Below, in pieces: positions 35,724 to 44,357 of a DNA stretch of 54,347 nt. The notes under the pieces are model-generated. The model did no database searches, had not been told where the DNA came from, and saw nothing but the letters and a program-made list of their open reading frames with translations. Source of the DNA: Acidobacteriota bacterium (GTDB lineage Bacteria > Acidobacteriota > Terriglobia > Bryobacterales > Bryobacteraceae); NCBI GenBank assembly GCA_017307505.1, contig JAFKEE010000062.1, positions 1 to 54,347 of the forward strand, in the 5' to 3' direction. The stretch's first letter is position 1. Each line of letters starts with the position of its first letter. Position numbers and translations under genes: made by a program.

Positions 35724-35741
35724 CATTCTACAGATAGAATG
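35724..35741. promoter_or_regulatory. Perfect palindrome over the PadR start codon
   Basis: CATTCTACAGATAGAATG has 7-bp arms (CATTCTA and TAGAATG) around CAGA, and its right arm contains the presumed ATG of the PadR gene. PadR proteins bind palindromes at their own promoters, so this is a good candidate autoregulatory operator. The TAGAAT half could double as a -10 element. Confidence 0.5.
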
Positions 35742-36089
35742 TCTACGGTAGATGATCCACGGGAACCGCTTGAGTTCCTTCAGGGCACACTGGAAGTCCT
35801 GATCCTGCGCAGCCTGCAAGCCGGCCCGAACCATGCCTATGGCATCTCGCAGTTCCTGGAACAGCAATCGGGTCATGAGTTTGTGGTGGACAATGGGTCG
35901 CTCTATCCGGCGCTGCAACGGCTGCTGCAGCGGGGCTGGCTGACCGCGGAGTGGAAAGTGTCGCCCAACTCGCGGCGGGCGCGGTACTACACGCTGACGG
36001 CGGACGGACGCGAGCAGTTGATGCGCGAGAGTTCGAAGTGGCAGCGCTTCGTCGAAGCGATGACCCGTGTATTGAACCCAGAGGGCTGA
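35739..36089 (+). CDS. PadR family transcriptional regulator
   Basis: 116-aa winged-helix regulator. The N-terminal region FLQGTLEVLILRSLQAGPNHAYGISQFLEQ is the conserved PadR helix set, DNGSLYPALQRLLQRGWLTAEW the recognition helix and wing, followed by YYTLTADGREQL. ATG 35739 is chosen because the family pattern starts soon after; a GTG at 35712 is in frame but would include the palindrome in the coding region. It is followed five bases later by an ADOP-type permease gene, the arrangement often seen in Acidobacteriota, where PadR presumably controls the permease. Confidence 0.88.
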   Translation: MSTVDDPREPLEFLQGTLEVLILRSLQAGPNHAYGISQFLEQQSGHEFVVDNGSLYPALQRLLQRGWLTAEWKVSPNSRRARYYTLTADGREQLMRESSKWQRFVEAMTRVLNPEG

Positions 36090-36094
36090 TCTCC

Positions 36095-38722
36095 ATGCGC
36101 GAATGGTTGTCCCGCTTGAATAGTTGGCTGACTGGGCGTGAAGCCATCTCCGGCGATCTGGCCGAAGAGATCCAGGCTCACCTGGAGATGGATGCGGCCG
36201 ACCGCGAGGAGCGGGGCCTGAGCCCGGAGGAGGCGCGCCGGGCGGCGCAGCGCGATTTCGGGAATCCGGTTCGGGTCGCCGAGAAGGCTCGTGATGCCTG
36301 GGGCTTCCCTTCCCTGGAGAGCCTGTTGCAGGACATGCGCTATGCGCTGCGAGCCATGCGGAAGACGCCGGCGCTGACGCTGGTGATCATCCTCACGCTG
36401 GCGCTGGGTATTGGGGTGAATACCGCGATCTTCAGTGTTCTCAATACGGTAGTACTGAAACCGCTGCCCTATCCCGCCGGGGAGCGGATGATCTGGCTGG
36501 GCGAGTCCACTGGCAAGGCCAGTGGGATCAGCGTCACCTGGGTGAACTACCAGAACTGGTTGCGGGGCAATCACACGCTGGAGGACATGGCCGCCTTCCG
36601 CGGCGACCACATGACCCTGACGGGCGGGCGTGAGGCCCTGTCGATGCGCGGCATGGCGGTAACCAGCCACTACTTCCGGATGTTGGGGATGCGGCCAGTG
36701 CTGGGGCGGTTCTGGGATGAGACCGACGACCGCCCGGGCGCCAACCGGGCGATCGTGCTGAACCACCGCTTCTGGGCTGAGAAGCTGGGCGGGGATTCGG
36801 GTATTGCCAGCAAGACGTTGACGCTGGACGGACAGATCTATGAAGTTTCGGGGGTGGCCGCGCCGTTCTGGGCTCCGAATTCGGCGGACTACTACATCCC
36901 GCTGGGCGCACTGGAGGGATCCACGACGGACCGCGCCAGGCACGGATCGATCCGCGCCCTGGCGCGCCTGAAGCCGGGTGTCACCCTGGCGGAGGCGCGT
37001 GCCGACCTGGACGCCATCATGGTCCACCTGGCTGAGGCGGAGCCAGGTCCTGAGAATGAACATCGCAGCTTCGGGCGATTCTACTCAGAACAGACCACAG
37101 GCGATGTGCGCGGGACGCTGATGGTCCTGATGGCAGCGGCGGTGTTGGTGCTGTTGATCGCCTGCGCCAATGTGGCGAGCCTGCTGCTGGCACGAAACAC
37201 CGCCCGGAGTGGTGAACTGGCGATCCGGACCGCGATCGGCGCGGGCCGCAGCCGGCTCATCCGGCAGTTGCTGACCGAGAATCTGGTGCTGGCCGTGTGC
37301 GGCGGGCTTGCCGGGGTACTGCTGGCAGGCTGGGCGTTGCGGCTGTTGATTCTCGCCGCGCCGCCGGGCATTCCGCGCATTGCCGAGATCCAGTTGGACC
37401 TGCCGGTGCTGCTCTTTGCGTCGGCCATTACTCTGGGGACGGGGCTGCTGGCCGGGCTGGCTCCTGTATTCACAGCCGGGCGCCTGGACCTGACGATTGC
37501 CCTGAAGGATTCAGTGCGATCGTCCGGCGGAAAACGCCGGCAGGCGCTGCGGAGCGCGCTGGTGGTGGCGGAAATCGCTCTGACCCTGGTGCTGGCCTTC
37601 GGCTCGGGCTTACTGCTGCGAAGCCTTTCGGCGGCCCAGGGCTCGAATCCGGGGTTCGATGCGGCGCAAGTGGTGTCGCTGGAACTGTTATTGCCGCCTG
37701 CATCGTATGCGGGCCGCCAGGCTCGGGAGAACTTCTACGTGACGCTGACGGAGAGCCTTCGGACGATCCCGGGCGTGACAGGAGTGAGCGCGGTGCATTG
37801 CCCGCCGGGAGCCGGTGATTGCGGCGACTGGTTCTACTCGATCCCGGGGCGGCCCGCACCGGCGCGGAACGAGGTTCCGATTGCCTTGTTCAACACGGCC
37901 ATGCCGGGTTATTTCGAGACGATGCGCGTGCCCGTGCACCAGGGACGGAGCTTTACCTCGAACGACACGCGTACCGGTCCCAAGGTGGCCATCGTGAATG
38001 AGACTTTCGCGAGGACATGGTGGCCGGGCGAATCCGCGGTGGGGCGCCAGATCAAGGTCGGCGGCCCTTATATGGAAGGTCCGCTGTTCGAAATTGTGGG
38101 CGTGGTTGGAGACGTCCGCCAGAGCGGCCTGGACAGCCAGCCGCTGCCGGAGATCTACCAGCCGTTCGCGCAGAAGCCGGAGGGCGGCATGGCGGTGATG
38201 GTTCGGGCCAGTGGGGATCCAGCGCTGGTTGAGCCGGCCATTCGGGCGCGAGTGGCTGAATTCGACCGTAACCTGCCCGTGCAGCACCTGGCGCCCCTGC
38301 TGGAAACTCTGCGGGACGGTCTCGTCCGGCGCCGGTTCATCACCGCGCTGCTGGGGCTCTTCGCGGCTCTGGCGCTCACGTTGGCGGCGGTCGGAATCTA
38401 CGGACTGCTGAATTACTGGGTGAATGTGCGGGAGCCGGAGATCGCCATCCGGCTGGCCCTGGGCGCAACGCCGTCGCGGATCCTGGGCTGGACCGGCGGA
38501 CACGCCCTCAGGTTGGCGGCAGCTGGAGTTGCATTGGGGTGTGCCGGCAGCTGGGCCGCCGGGCGTGGCCTGGAGGAGCTGGTGTTTGGAGTTACGGTGC
38601 GTAATCCGGCCACTTTGGTGGCGGCGGGGATTGCCGTAACGGTAACGGCTGTTGCCGCCGCGGCGCTTCCGGCCTGGAAGGCCTCCAGGGTGGACGCCGC
38701 CAAACGCCTGCACTCGGTCTGA
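36095..38722 (+). CDS. MacB/FtsX-like ABC permease (acidobacterial duplicated orphan permease)
   Basis: 875-aa inner-membrane protein with two repeats of a MacB-type periplasmic domain and an FtsX-type permease domain. Residues ~1-75 form the permease-prefix segment with AEEIQAHLEMDAADREERGL; the first TM follows at LTLVIILTLALGIGVNTAIFSVL. The FtsX signatures are ANVASLLLARNTARSGELAIRTAIGAGRSRL in the middle and ITALLGLFAALALTLAAVGIYG...EIAIRLALGATPSRIL at the C-terminus. No ATPase gene is adjacent, which fits the orphan type. Possible roles are export of peptides or lipids, or mechanotransmission; not known. ATG 36095 starts five bases after the PadR stop. Confidence 0.9.
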   Translation: MREWLSRLNSWLTGREAISGDLAEEIQAHLEMDAADREERGLSPEEARRAAQRDFGNPVRVAEKARDAWGFPSLESLLQDMRYALRAMRKTPALTLVIILTLALGIGVNTAIFSVLNTVVLKPLPYPAGERMIWLGESTGKASGISVTWVNYQNWLRGNHTLEDMAAFRGDHMTLTGGREALSMRGMAVTSHYFRMLGMRPVLGRFWDETDDRPGANRAIVLNHRFWAEKLGGDSGIASKTLTLDGQIYEVSGVAAPFWAPNSADYYIPLGALEGSTTDRARHGSIRALARLKPGVTLAEARADLDAIMVHLAEAEPGPENEHRSFGRFYSEQTTGDVRGTLMVLMAAAVLVLLIACANVASLLLARNTARSGELAIRTAIGAGRSRLIRQLLTENLVLAVCGGLAGVLLAGWALRLLILAAPPGIPRIAEIQLDLPVLLFASAITLGTGLLAGLAPVFTAGRLDLTIALKDSVRSSGGKRRQALRSALVVAEIALTLVLAFGSGLLLRSLSAAQGSNPGFDAAQVVSLELLLPPASYAGRQARENFYVTLTESLRTIPGVTGVSAVHCPPGAGDCGDWFYSIPGRPAPARNEVPIALFNTAMPGYFETMRVPVHQGRSFTSNDTRTGPKVAIVNETFARTWWPGESAVGRQIKVGGPYMEGPLFEIVGVVGDVRQSGLDSQPLPEIYQPFAQKPEGGMAVMVRASGDPALVEPAIRARVAEFDRNLPVQHLAPLLETLRDGLVRRRFITALLGLFAALALTLAAVGIYGLLNYWVNVREPEIAIRLALGATPSRILGWTGGHALRLAAAGVALGCAGSWAAGRGLEELVFGVTVRNPATLVAAGIAVTVTAVAAAALPAWKASRVDAAKRLHSV

Positions 38723-38785
38723 CGGCGCCTCTTCAATCGCGGCGGGGGAGCATGCTAGAGTCCAGATAGTTGGCCGCTCTCATTC

Positions 38786-40204
38786 ATGCTCAACCGGAGA
38801 AAATTCCTGGCCGGGGCCCTGGCGGGCGCACCGGCGACCGCAGGCAGGCTGCAGGCGCAGAACGCCGCGCAGGCCAAAGACGATGGGTACCGGGGCATCT
38901 GGTATTTCAACCAGCCCTCTGACGACCAGTACGTCTACAAATACAGCGGGGGCTTCGCCACGTACCCCCAGCAGCACGCCCCCATCGCGATCTACTCGAG
39001 GCCGGCGCAGAAGACCTTTTTCTGCTACGGAGGTACGGTGAAGGGCAAGCCGGAGCTGTTGCACATGGTCTCCTACTACGACCACAAGACCGGCATGGTG
39101 CCCAGGCCGACCATCCTGCTGAACAAGCAGACGGATGACGCACACGACAATCCGACCATGTCCATCGATGACGCGGGGTACATCTGGATCTTCTCGAGCT
39201 CGCACGGAACGACGCGCCCGTCGTTCATCCACCGCAGCCGCCGCCCTTATTCGATAGACAGTTTCCAGCGCGTGCTGGAGACGAACTTCTCGTACTCCCA
39301 GCCCTGGTATCTGCCGGGCTACGGATTCCTGTGCCTGCACACGCGCTACCGTCCGGTCGGCGACGAGAAGAACACCACGGGGCGGGCGCTGTACTCCATG
39401 AGCAGCCTGGACGGTTCCGCGTGGAGCAAGCCGCGGCAGATCGCGTTTGCCGGGCAGGGCCACTATCAGGTGAGTTGGCCCAACCAGAGCGGCAGCCGCA
39501 TGGGCACCGCCTTCGATTTCCACCCCAACCCGGGCGGATTGAACTATCGCACAAACCTGTACTTCATGCAGACCTCCAACGGGGGGCTTTCGTGGGAGAG
39601 CGTCGACGGGCAGGGCATCCTGCTACCGATTGCTTCCGAGGACTGCCCTGCCCTGGTCCGCAACTATCGCAAAGAGGGGCTGCTGGTCTACCTGAAAGAC
39701 ATCCAGTACGACACGCGGAATCGCCCGGTATTGCTGTACCTGACGAGCAAGGGGTATGAGCCGGGTCCGAAGAACGGTCCGCGGCAGTTGTGCCTGGCGC
39801 GCTGGACAGGGACGGACTGGAGGTTCTCGACCATCGCGGAGACGGACCACAACTACGACCATGGATCGCTGTACCTGGAAGAGGGCGTCTGGCGATTCAT
39901 CGGGCCCACGGGTGCCGGTCCGCAGCCCTGGAGCACAGGCGGCGAGGTGGAGAACTGGGAAAGCCGGGACGATGGCCAAACCTGGAAGAAGACCCGGGCC
40001 CTCACGAAAAACAGCCAGCGCAACCACACCTACGTACGGCGGCCGCTGAATGCGCATCCCGACTTCTATGCCCTATGGGCTGACGGGAACGCATTGAAAC
40101 CCTCGGAATCATACCTCTATTTCGCGAACCAGCAGGGCCAGGTATTCCGACTGCCGGCCGCGATGAAGGGCCGCGTCGAAAAGCCGGTACTGGTAAGCGC
40201 CTAA
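38786..40204 (+). CDS. Exported BNR-repeat-containing protein
   Basis: 472 aa with a twin-arginine-type N-terminus (MLNRRKFLAGALAG). The body contains SxDxG-like beta-propeller turns (DDGQTWKKT, SSLDGSAWSKP) and matches the BNR repeat-containing family of proteins linked to polysaccharide breakdown. It most likely folds as a six-bladed propeller; sialidase-like catalytic residues cannot be confirmed by eye. It ends four bases inside the convergent membrane-protein gene. Function may be in degrading or binding an extracellular glycan; the link is inferred from the family. Confidence 0.75.
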   Translation: MLNRRKFLAGALAGAPATAGRLQAQNAAQAKDDGYRGIWYFNQPSDDQYVYKYSGGFATYPQQHAPIAIYSRPAQKTFFCYGGTVKGKPELLHMVSYYDHKTGMVPRPTILLNKQTDDAHDNPTMSIDDAGYIWIFSSSHGTTRPSFIHRSRRPYSIDSFQRVLETNFSYSQPWYLPGYGFLCLHTRYRPVGDEKNTTGRALYSMSSLDGSAWSKPRQIAFAGQGHYQVSWPNQSGSRMGTAFDFHPNPGGLNYRTNLYFMQTSNGGLSWESVDGQGILLPIASEDCPALVRNYRKEGLLVYLKDIQYDTRNRPVLLYLTSKGYEPGPKNGPRQLCLARWTGTDWRFSTIAETDHNYDHGSLYLEEGVWRFIGPTGAGPQPWSTGGEVENWESRDDGQTWKKTRALTKNSQRNHTYVRRPLNAHPDFYALWADGNALKPSESYLYFANQQGQVFRLPAAMKGRVEKPVLVSA

Positions 40205-40887
40205 ACCGCGACAGGCGCGGATTTGCGGAACGGCAGCGACATCAGCGTGAACAGCACCAGCGCAGCGGCTTCGCCGGCCAGCAGATACCAGGGCCACGGG
40301 CCCATGGCATCCAGCGCGGAGGCACTGACGGGTTTGCGGCACAGGAACATGTAGTTGGTGTGGAAGATGGCGTTGAAGGTCCCGACAAAAGCGGCCCAGG
40401 CGTTCAGAACCAGCAGGCCGCGCCACATGGCGCGGGGCCCGGGCCTCGCCTGTCCGGACCACACGAGGAACAGCATGGCGGCGATGATGCCGCCATGGGC
40501 GACGAAGAAGTAGGCAGTTGGATACGACCAGGCGGGCGCCCAGAGTTCGGGTGTGACGACGGCCATGCTGGCTCCGGCGATGCCGACGAAGAAGCCGGGT
40601 TCGAAGGTCCAGGGGCGCAGGGCCAGAAGGGTGATCACGGTAAGCCACAGCGACAGGTCGCAAAGCTGCAGCGGGAGTCCTTCCGGGAACCGGCTGCCCT
40701 CCTGGGCGAGTTTGTAGCCGTACCAGACGAGTTCATTCACCAGCAGAAACAGGCCGAAGCCGAGGCGGGTGCGCCGGGCGGCCTCCGGTTTGCCTCGCAC
40801 GGCCCAGGCCAGCAGGGCTCCGAAGCAGGGGATGGCCGCCATGATGGCGAAATGCGCGGGCCCGAAGAGCACGAAGTCCGTTCGCAT
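40201..40887 (-). CDS. TIGR02206-type integral membrane protein
   Basis: 228-aa protein with about six or seven hydrophobic segments. It resembles the TIGR02206/YwaF membrane-protein family: FGPAHFAIMAAIPCFG at the start, LPLQLCDLSLWLTVITLL, TYFFVAHGG-like PTAYFFVAHGGIIAAMLF and FHTNYMFLCRKPVSASALD near the end. Function of the family is unknown. It overlaps the tail of the BNR gene by four bases in convergent orientation and lies 15 bp after the oxidoreductase gene stop, so it may be co-transcribed with it. Confidence 0.8.
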   Translation of the reverse strand: MRTDFVLFGPAHFAIMAAIPCFGALLAWAVRGKPEAARRTRLGFGLFLLVNELVWYGYKLAQEGSRFPEGLPLQLCDLSLWLTVITLLALRPWTFEPGFFVGIAGASMAVVTPELWAPAWSYPTAYFFVAHGGIIAAMLFLVWSGQARPGPRAMWRGLLVLNAWAAFVGTFNAIFHTNYMFLCRKPVSASALDAMGPWPWYLLAGEAAALVLFTLMSLPFRKSAPVAV

Positions 40888-40902
40888 AGAGGTAGCGGAC
40901 GA

Positions 40903-41844
40903 TTAGCGGAGTTTCGTCGGAGTGCCGCCGGAATCCTTGCTGCGTTGGGCGGCGTCCATGAAGGCGAACATCTCCAGGGTCTCCTGCTCGTCGATGGGCG
41001 GCTTCCCGGTCTGGAAGAACTGGATAATCTCCTTCACCAGGTTCTGGTAACCGGTGTAGAGATCCTTGTCGTTGGTCTTGATGGCCTTGGCGGAGAAGGC
41101 TGTGACGCCGAACGCGGAGTAGGGCCGGATCACACGGATGGTGCCGATGCGTCCGTCGCGCCACTTGCCGGTGACCACGTCTGCATCCTCCGAGCCCGTG
41201 AAAGTCACCTCTTCGCAGCCACGGCCCAGCATGGTGTAGAGGGTCTCGACGGTGTGTACGCCGTACCAGGAGAGGCTCAACTGGTGGTGCTCTTCCAGGG
41301 GACCGGGGCCCCAGGCATAGACGCCGTTCAGTCCGTCCACCTTCAAAGTGGGCAGCACATCACTGAAGCGCAGCACCGAGGCGGAGAACCACTTCACATT
41401 GTTCTCCTGCGCCAATCTGGCGATCTCGCGCGCATCGAATAGGGTGGAGGCGAGCGGCTTGTCGATGAAAACGGGCTTGCCGGCCTTGACGATCTGGCGG
41501 AATTGCTCCAGATGCTTACGGCCATCAACGCTTTCCAGCAGGATGGCATCGACTTTGGTCAGCAGCGTGGGAATGTCAGGGGTCAATTCGACGCCGTACT
41601 TCGATTTCAGCTCATCGGCATACTTGTCGACCCGGCCGGAACTTTCCTTGATGTCGCTGCTGCCGCCCTTGTAAGCGGCGACGACCCGCGCGCCGGCCAG
41701 ATGATTCTTGTTGGCGGGATCGTTCAGGAGTGCGGTGAAGGCGACGGAGTGCGAGGTGTCGGTGCCGACGATGCCCAGTCGCAGGTCAGCCGCTGGCAAT
41801 GCCGTCGCGGCCAAAAGAAAAAGGAAAACCCTCATAGGGCTCAT
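40903..41844 (-). CDS. Exported Gfo/Idh/MocA-like oxidoreductase
   Basis: 313 aa. An N-terminal signal peptide (FLFLLAATALPAADL) precedes a Rossmann fold that begins LGIVGTDTSHSVAF. The classical GxGxxG is changed (GIVGTDTSH), as in a recognised subgroup of exported relatives in Planctomycetota and Acidobacteriota. The usual EKP motif reads DKPLASTLFDAREI. The C-terminal domain has LSWYGVHTVETLYTMLGRG. Such proteins act on sugars or cyclitols; the cofactor outside the cytoplasm is unclear, though a tightly bound NAD(P) exported via Tat-like or Sec is possible. An alternative start nine bases downstream gives MRVFLFLL. The next gene starts 9 nt after, on the same strand (upstream in transcription). 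Confidence 0.8.
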   Translation of the reverse strand: MSPMRVFLFLLAATALPAADLRLGIVGTDTSHSVAFTALLNDPANKNHLAGARVVAAYKGGSSDIKESSGRVDKYADELKSKYGVELTPDIPTLLTKVDAILLESVDGRKHLEQFRQIVKAGKPVFIDKPLASTLFDAREIARLAQENNVKWFSASVLRFSDVLPTLKVDGLNGVYAWGPGPLEEHHQLSLSWYGVHTVETLYTMLGRGCEEVTFTGSEDADVVTGKWRDGRIGTIRVIRPYSAFGVTAFSAKAIKTNDKDLYTGYQNLVKEIIQFFQTGKPPIDEQETLEMFAFMDAAQRSKDSGGTPTKLR

Positions 41845-41853
41845 TGTACGTTT

Positions 41854-42621
41854 CTAGCGGCGTGCAAAACAGAGCCCTGACCAGGTGGCGTCGATGGCGC
41901 AGATCTTGTAATCGACAAATGCCTGCGCCAGGCCGTATTCGCGAACGAAGGGTTCTGTCAGGTCGGAATGTATTCCGGATGACTTCTTGGGCCACGCGAG
42001 CCAGAGACGGCCCTTTTTCCCGAGGGCATTGGAGGCGCTATGGAACCGGGACTCCAGGTCGTGGCGAGAGAGGCAGAAGAGGAGGATGACGTCCGATTGG
42101 GCGCTGAGACGCGTCACGAACCGCACGTTCGGGGGCAGCGGCGCAAGCTTCTCCTCCATGTCGTCGGGCGCATCGATCAGAGCGACAATGTCGTTCTCGC
42201 GAATGATCAGCTTTTTCGCCAGCGGAGTGCCCGAGTAGCCGGCCATGGCGTCGGGGACGGCGGGTTTGGCGAGTACGGGTTTCAGTGCTTGTTTGACGGC
42301 CTTGGTCAATTGGGCCCAGGTGCCGAAGGAGGCGTCCGGAAGCACGCTGCGCACGCGTTCCACCTTGTCCTGCTCACCGTCGAGGAACAGGAGTGGGATG
42401 TGGCGGGTGGCCTTGAAGCGGCGGAGGGCTGACCCCACGTCGCGGCCGCGGGAAGGAATCCTGGTCAGGTCGATAATGATGAGGTCTGTAGGGTCGAAAG
42501 ACTTCAGGTCATTGCCCGAAGAGGGCGCCCAGTGGAGAGCGTCGTGGCCGGCGGCGCGCAGTTCCTGCAACCGGGCGGCCGCCTCTTCCGCATTCCAGTG
42601 AATGAGAGTGACACGCGCCAT
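41854..42621 (-). CDS. Degenerate receiver domain fused to DUF3052
   Basis: 255 aa. Residues ~1-112 look like a response-regulator receiver fold: D51 (LIIIDLTRIPSRGRD) sits where the acceptor should be, but the acidic pair after beta-1 is missing (VTLIHWNAEEA) and the conserved Lys is absent, so it looks like a pseudo-receiver. Residues ~131-252 match DUF3052: PLAKKLIIRENDIVALIDAPDD, SDVILLFC, WPKKSSGIHSDLTE and YKICAIDATWSGLCF. DUF3052 is of unknown function and usually stands alone. It is upstream of the oxidoreductase gene (9 bp) and ends the minus-strand block after rho. A role as a small regulator or sensor is only a guess. Confidence 0.75.
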   Translation of the reverse strand: MARVTLIHWNAEEAAARLQELRAAGHDALHWAPSSGNDLKSFDPTDLIIIDLTRIPSRGRDVGSALRRFKATRHIPLLFLDGEQDKVERVRSVLPDASFGTWAQLTKAVKQALKPVLAKPAVPDAMAGYSGTPLAKKLIIRENDIVALIDAPDDMEEKLAPLPPNVRFVTRLSAQSDVILLFCLSRHDLESRFHSASNALGKKGRLWLAWPKKSSGIHSDLTEPFVREYGLAQAFVDYKICAIDATWSGLCFARR

Positions 42622-42655
42622 GCGTCTTCGATTTTATCCGGGACGGAAACACGAA

Positions 42656-42696
42656 GGGCGGAGGACCCGCCCTTGTGTGCAGGGTGGTCTCCGCCC
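42656..42696 (-). terminator. Hairpin downstream of rho
   Basis: GGGCGGAG (42656-42663) and CTCCGCCC (42689-42696) are perfect inverted repeats enclosing a smaller inner stem. In the minus-strand RNA the structure follows the rho stop codon by 26 nt and is followed by TTCGTGTTTCC, without a clean U-tract. It may end the clpX-lon-engB-rho block. Confidence 0.4.
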
Positions 42697-42722
42697 GAAG
42701 TGATTGCCCAGATGGGCGCGGA

Positions 42723-44357
42723 CTAGGCGCTCATGGACGCGAGGAACTCGGAGTTCGAACGCGTCTTGGCGAGCTTATCCAGCAGAAGTTCGATGCTCTC
42801 CACCGGCGACAGCGGAGCCAGCACCTTGCGCAGCACCCAAATGCGGTTGAGCTCTTCGCGCGGGATGAGCAGTTCGTCCTTGCGCGTGCCGCTCTTGTTG
42901 ATGTCGATGGCGGGGAAGATGCGCTTGTCCACCAGCTTGCGGTCGAGGTGGATTTCCATGTTGCCCGTGCCCTTGAATTCTTCAAAGATCACGTCGTCCA
43001 TGCGGCTGCCGGTATCGATGAGCGCCGTCGCCATGATGGTGAGCGAGCCGCCCTCTTCGATGTTGCGGGCCGCGCCGAAGAAGCGCTTGGGGCGCTGCAG
43101 CGCGTTGGAATCGACACCGCCCGAGAGCACCTTGCCGCTGGGCGGCACCACGGTGTTGTAGGCGCGCGCCAGGCGCGTGATGGAATCGAGCAGGATGACG
43201 ACGTCGCGCTTATGCTCAACGAGGCGCTTGGCCTTTTCGATGACCATTTCCGCCACCTGGACGTGGCGCTGAGCCGGTTCGTCGAAGGTGGAGCTGATCA
43301 CTTCGCCCTTGACGGAACGCTGCATGTCGGTGACTTCTTCCGGGCGTTCGTCGATGAGGAGAACGATGAGGACGACTTCCGGATGGTTGGCCGTGATGGA
43401 GTGCGCGATGGACTGCAGCAGCATCGTCTTGCCGGTGCGCGGCGGAGCGACGATGAGGCCGCGCTGGCCTTTACCGATGGGCGTCAGCATGTCCATGACG
43501 CGTCCCGTGAAGCCATCCTTCACGGTCTCGAGCTTGATCCGCTCCTGCGGATAGAGCGGCGTCAGGTTGTCGAAGAAGATCTTGTTGCGCGACTGCTCCG
43601 GTGGTTCAAAGTTAATCGCGTCGACCTTGATGAGGGCAAAGTAACGTTCGCCTTCCTTGGGGGGGCGAATCTGGCCGCTGACGGTGTCGCCTGTGCGCAG
43701 GTCAAAGCGGCGGATCTGCGAAGGGGAGACATAGACGTCGTCCGGGCCCGGCAGGTAGTTGTACTCGGGCGCACGGAGGAAGCCGAAGCCGTCCGGCAGG
43801 CATTCGATGACGCCTTCGGAGAAGATGAGCCCGGCCTTCTCGGCCTGCGCCTGGAGGATCTTGAAGATCAACTCCTGCTTGCGCATGCCCGCCACGCCGC
43901 TGATGTCGAGATCGCGAGCGATCTGGTTCAGCCGCGAGATGGACATCTCTTTCAGCTCGCCGAGGTCGAGGTTACCGCGCTTGTTGAGGGCGCCCTGGCG
44001 GCGCTCCTCCGCGGTGAGAGGCGGGTTCGCGCCGTCCGCCGGGGCGGGCGAACCGCCTGCCTGGGGAGGAGCGGAGGCCGCGGGAGGGGTAGCGGCGGGT
44101 GAGGCGTTCGGCGCCACGACGGGGGTGGCGACTTTGGGTTCTTCCTGTTTCACGGGCGGCTCCACTTTGGGCTTTTCAGCGCCGTTCTCGGACTTGTGTT
44201 TCGATTCTCCGTTATCGCCCTTTGCACGCGACTCCGACCTTCTGCGGGTCGGTTGGGTTTCTTTGGAGGGGGTTTCGGACGGCCTGGTTTCCGGCGTCGT
44301 TTCAGTAGGCGCGGCCTCGGGGTTTACCGAGCCGTTCTTTTCCAGATCGTTTGCCAA
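42723..44357 (-). CDS. rho: Transcription termination factor Rho with long disordered N-terminal extension
   Basis: Hexameric RNA helicase that ends transcription. From a TTG start at 44357 the protein is 544 aa. Residues 1-~125 are Pro/Glu/Lys/Ala-rich and disordered; ~132-175 form the Rho N-terminal domain ([19 protein letters not shown]); ~178-255 the RNA-binding OB fold ([15 protein letters not shown]); then the ATPase with Walker A PPRTGK near 305-311, [10 protein letters not shown] and the Q-loop region [12 protein letters not shown] is chosen because AAGGAG lies ten bases upstream, inside engB; no ATG or GTG gives a plausible N-terminus, and longer readings run into engB coding sequence. 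The gene overlaps engB by 34 bp. Confidence 0.95.
   Translation of the reverse strand: MANDLEKNGSVNPEAAPTETTPETRPSETPSKETQPTRRRSESRAKGDNGESKHKSENGAEKPKVEPPVKQEEPKVATPVVAPNASPAATPPAASAPPQAGGSPAPADGANPPLTAEERRQGALNKRGNLDLGELKEMSISRLNQIARDLDISGVAGMRKQELIFKILQAQAEKAGLIFSEGVIECLPDGFGFLRAPEYNYLPGPDDVYVSPSQIRRFDLRTGDTVSGQIRPPKEGERYFALIKVDAINFEPPEQSRNKIFFDNLTPLYPQERIKLETVKDGFTGRVMDMLTPIGKGQRGLIVAPPRTGKTMLLQSIAHSITANHPEVVLIVLLIDERPEEVTDMQRSVKGEVISSTFDEPAQRHVQVAEMVIEKAKRLVEHKRDVVILLDSITRLARAYNTVVPPSGKVLSGGVDSNALQRPKRFFGAARNIEEGGSLTIMATALIDTGSRMDDVIFEEFKGTGNMEIHLDRKLVDKRIFPAIDINKSGTRKDELLIPREELNRIWVLRKVLAPLSPVESIELLLDKLAKTRSNSEFLASMSA

Noticed and set aside
42675-44102. 475-codon plus-strand frame antisense to rho
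   Set aside because: Rho on the other strand is unmistakable; the antisense frame has no family features.
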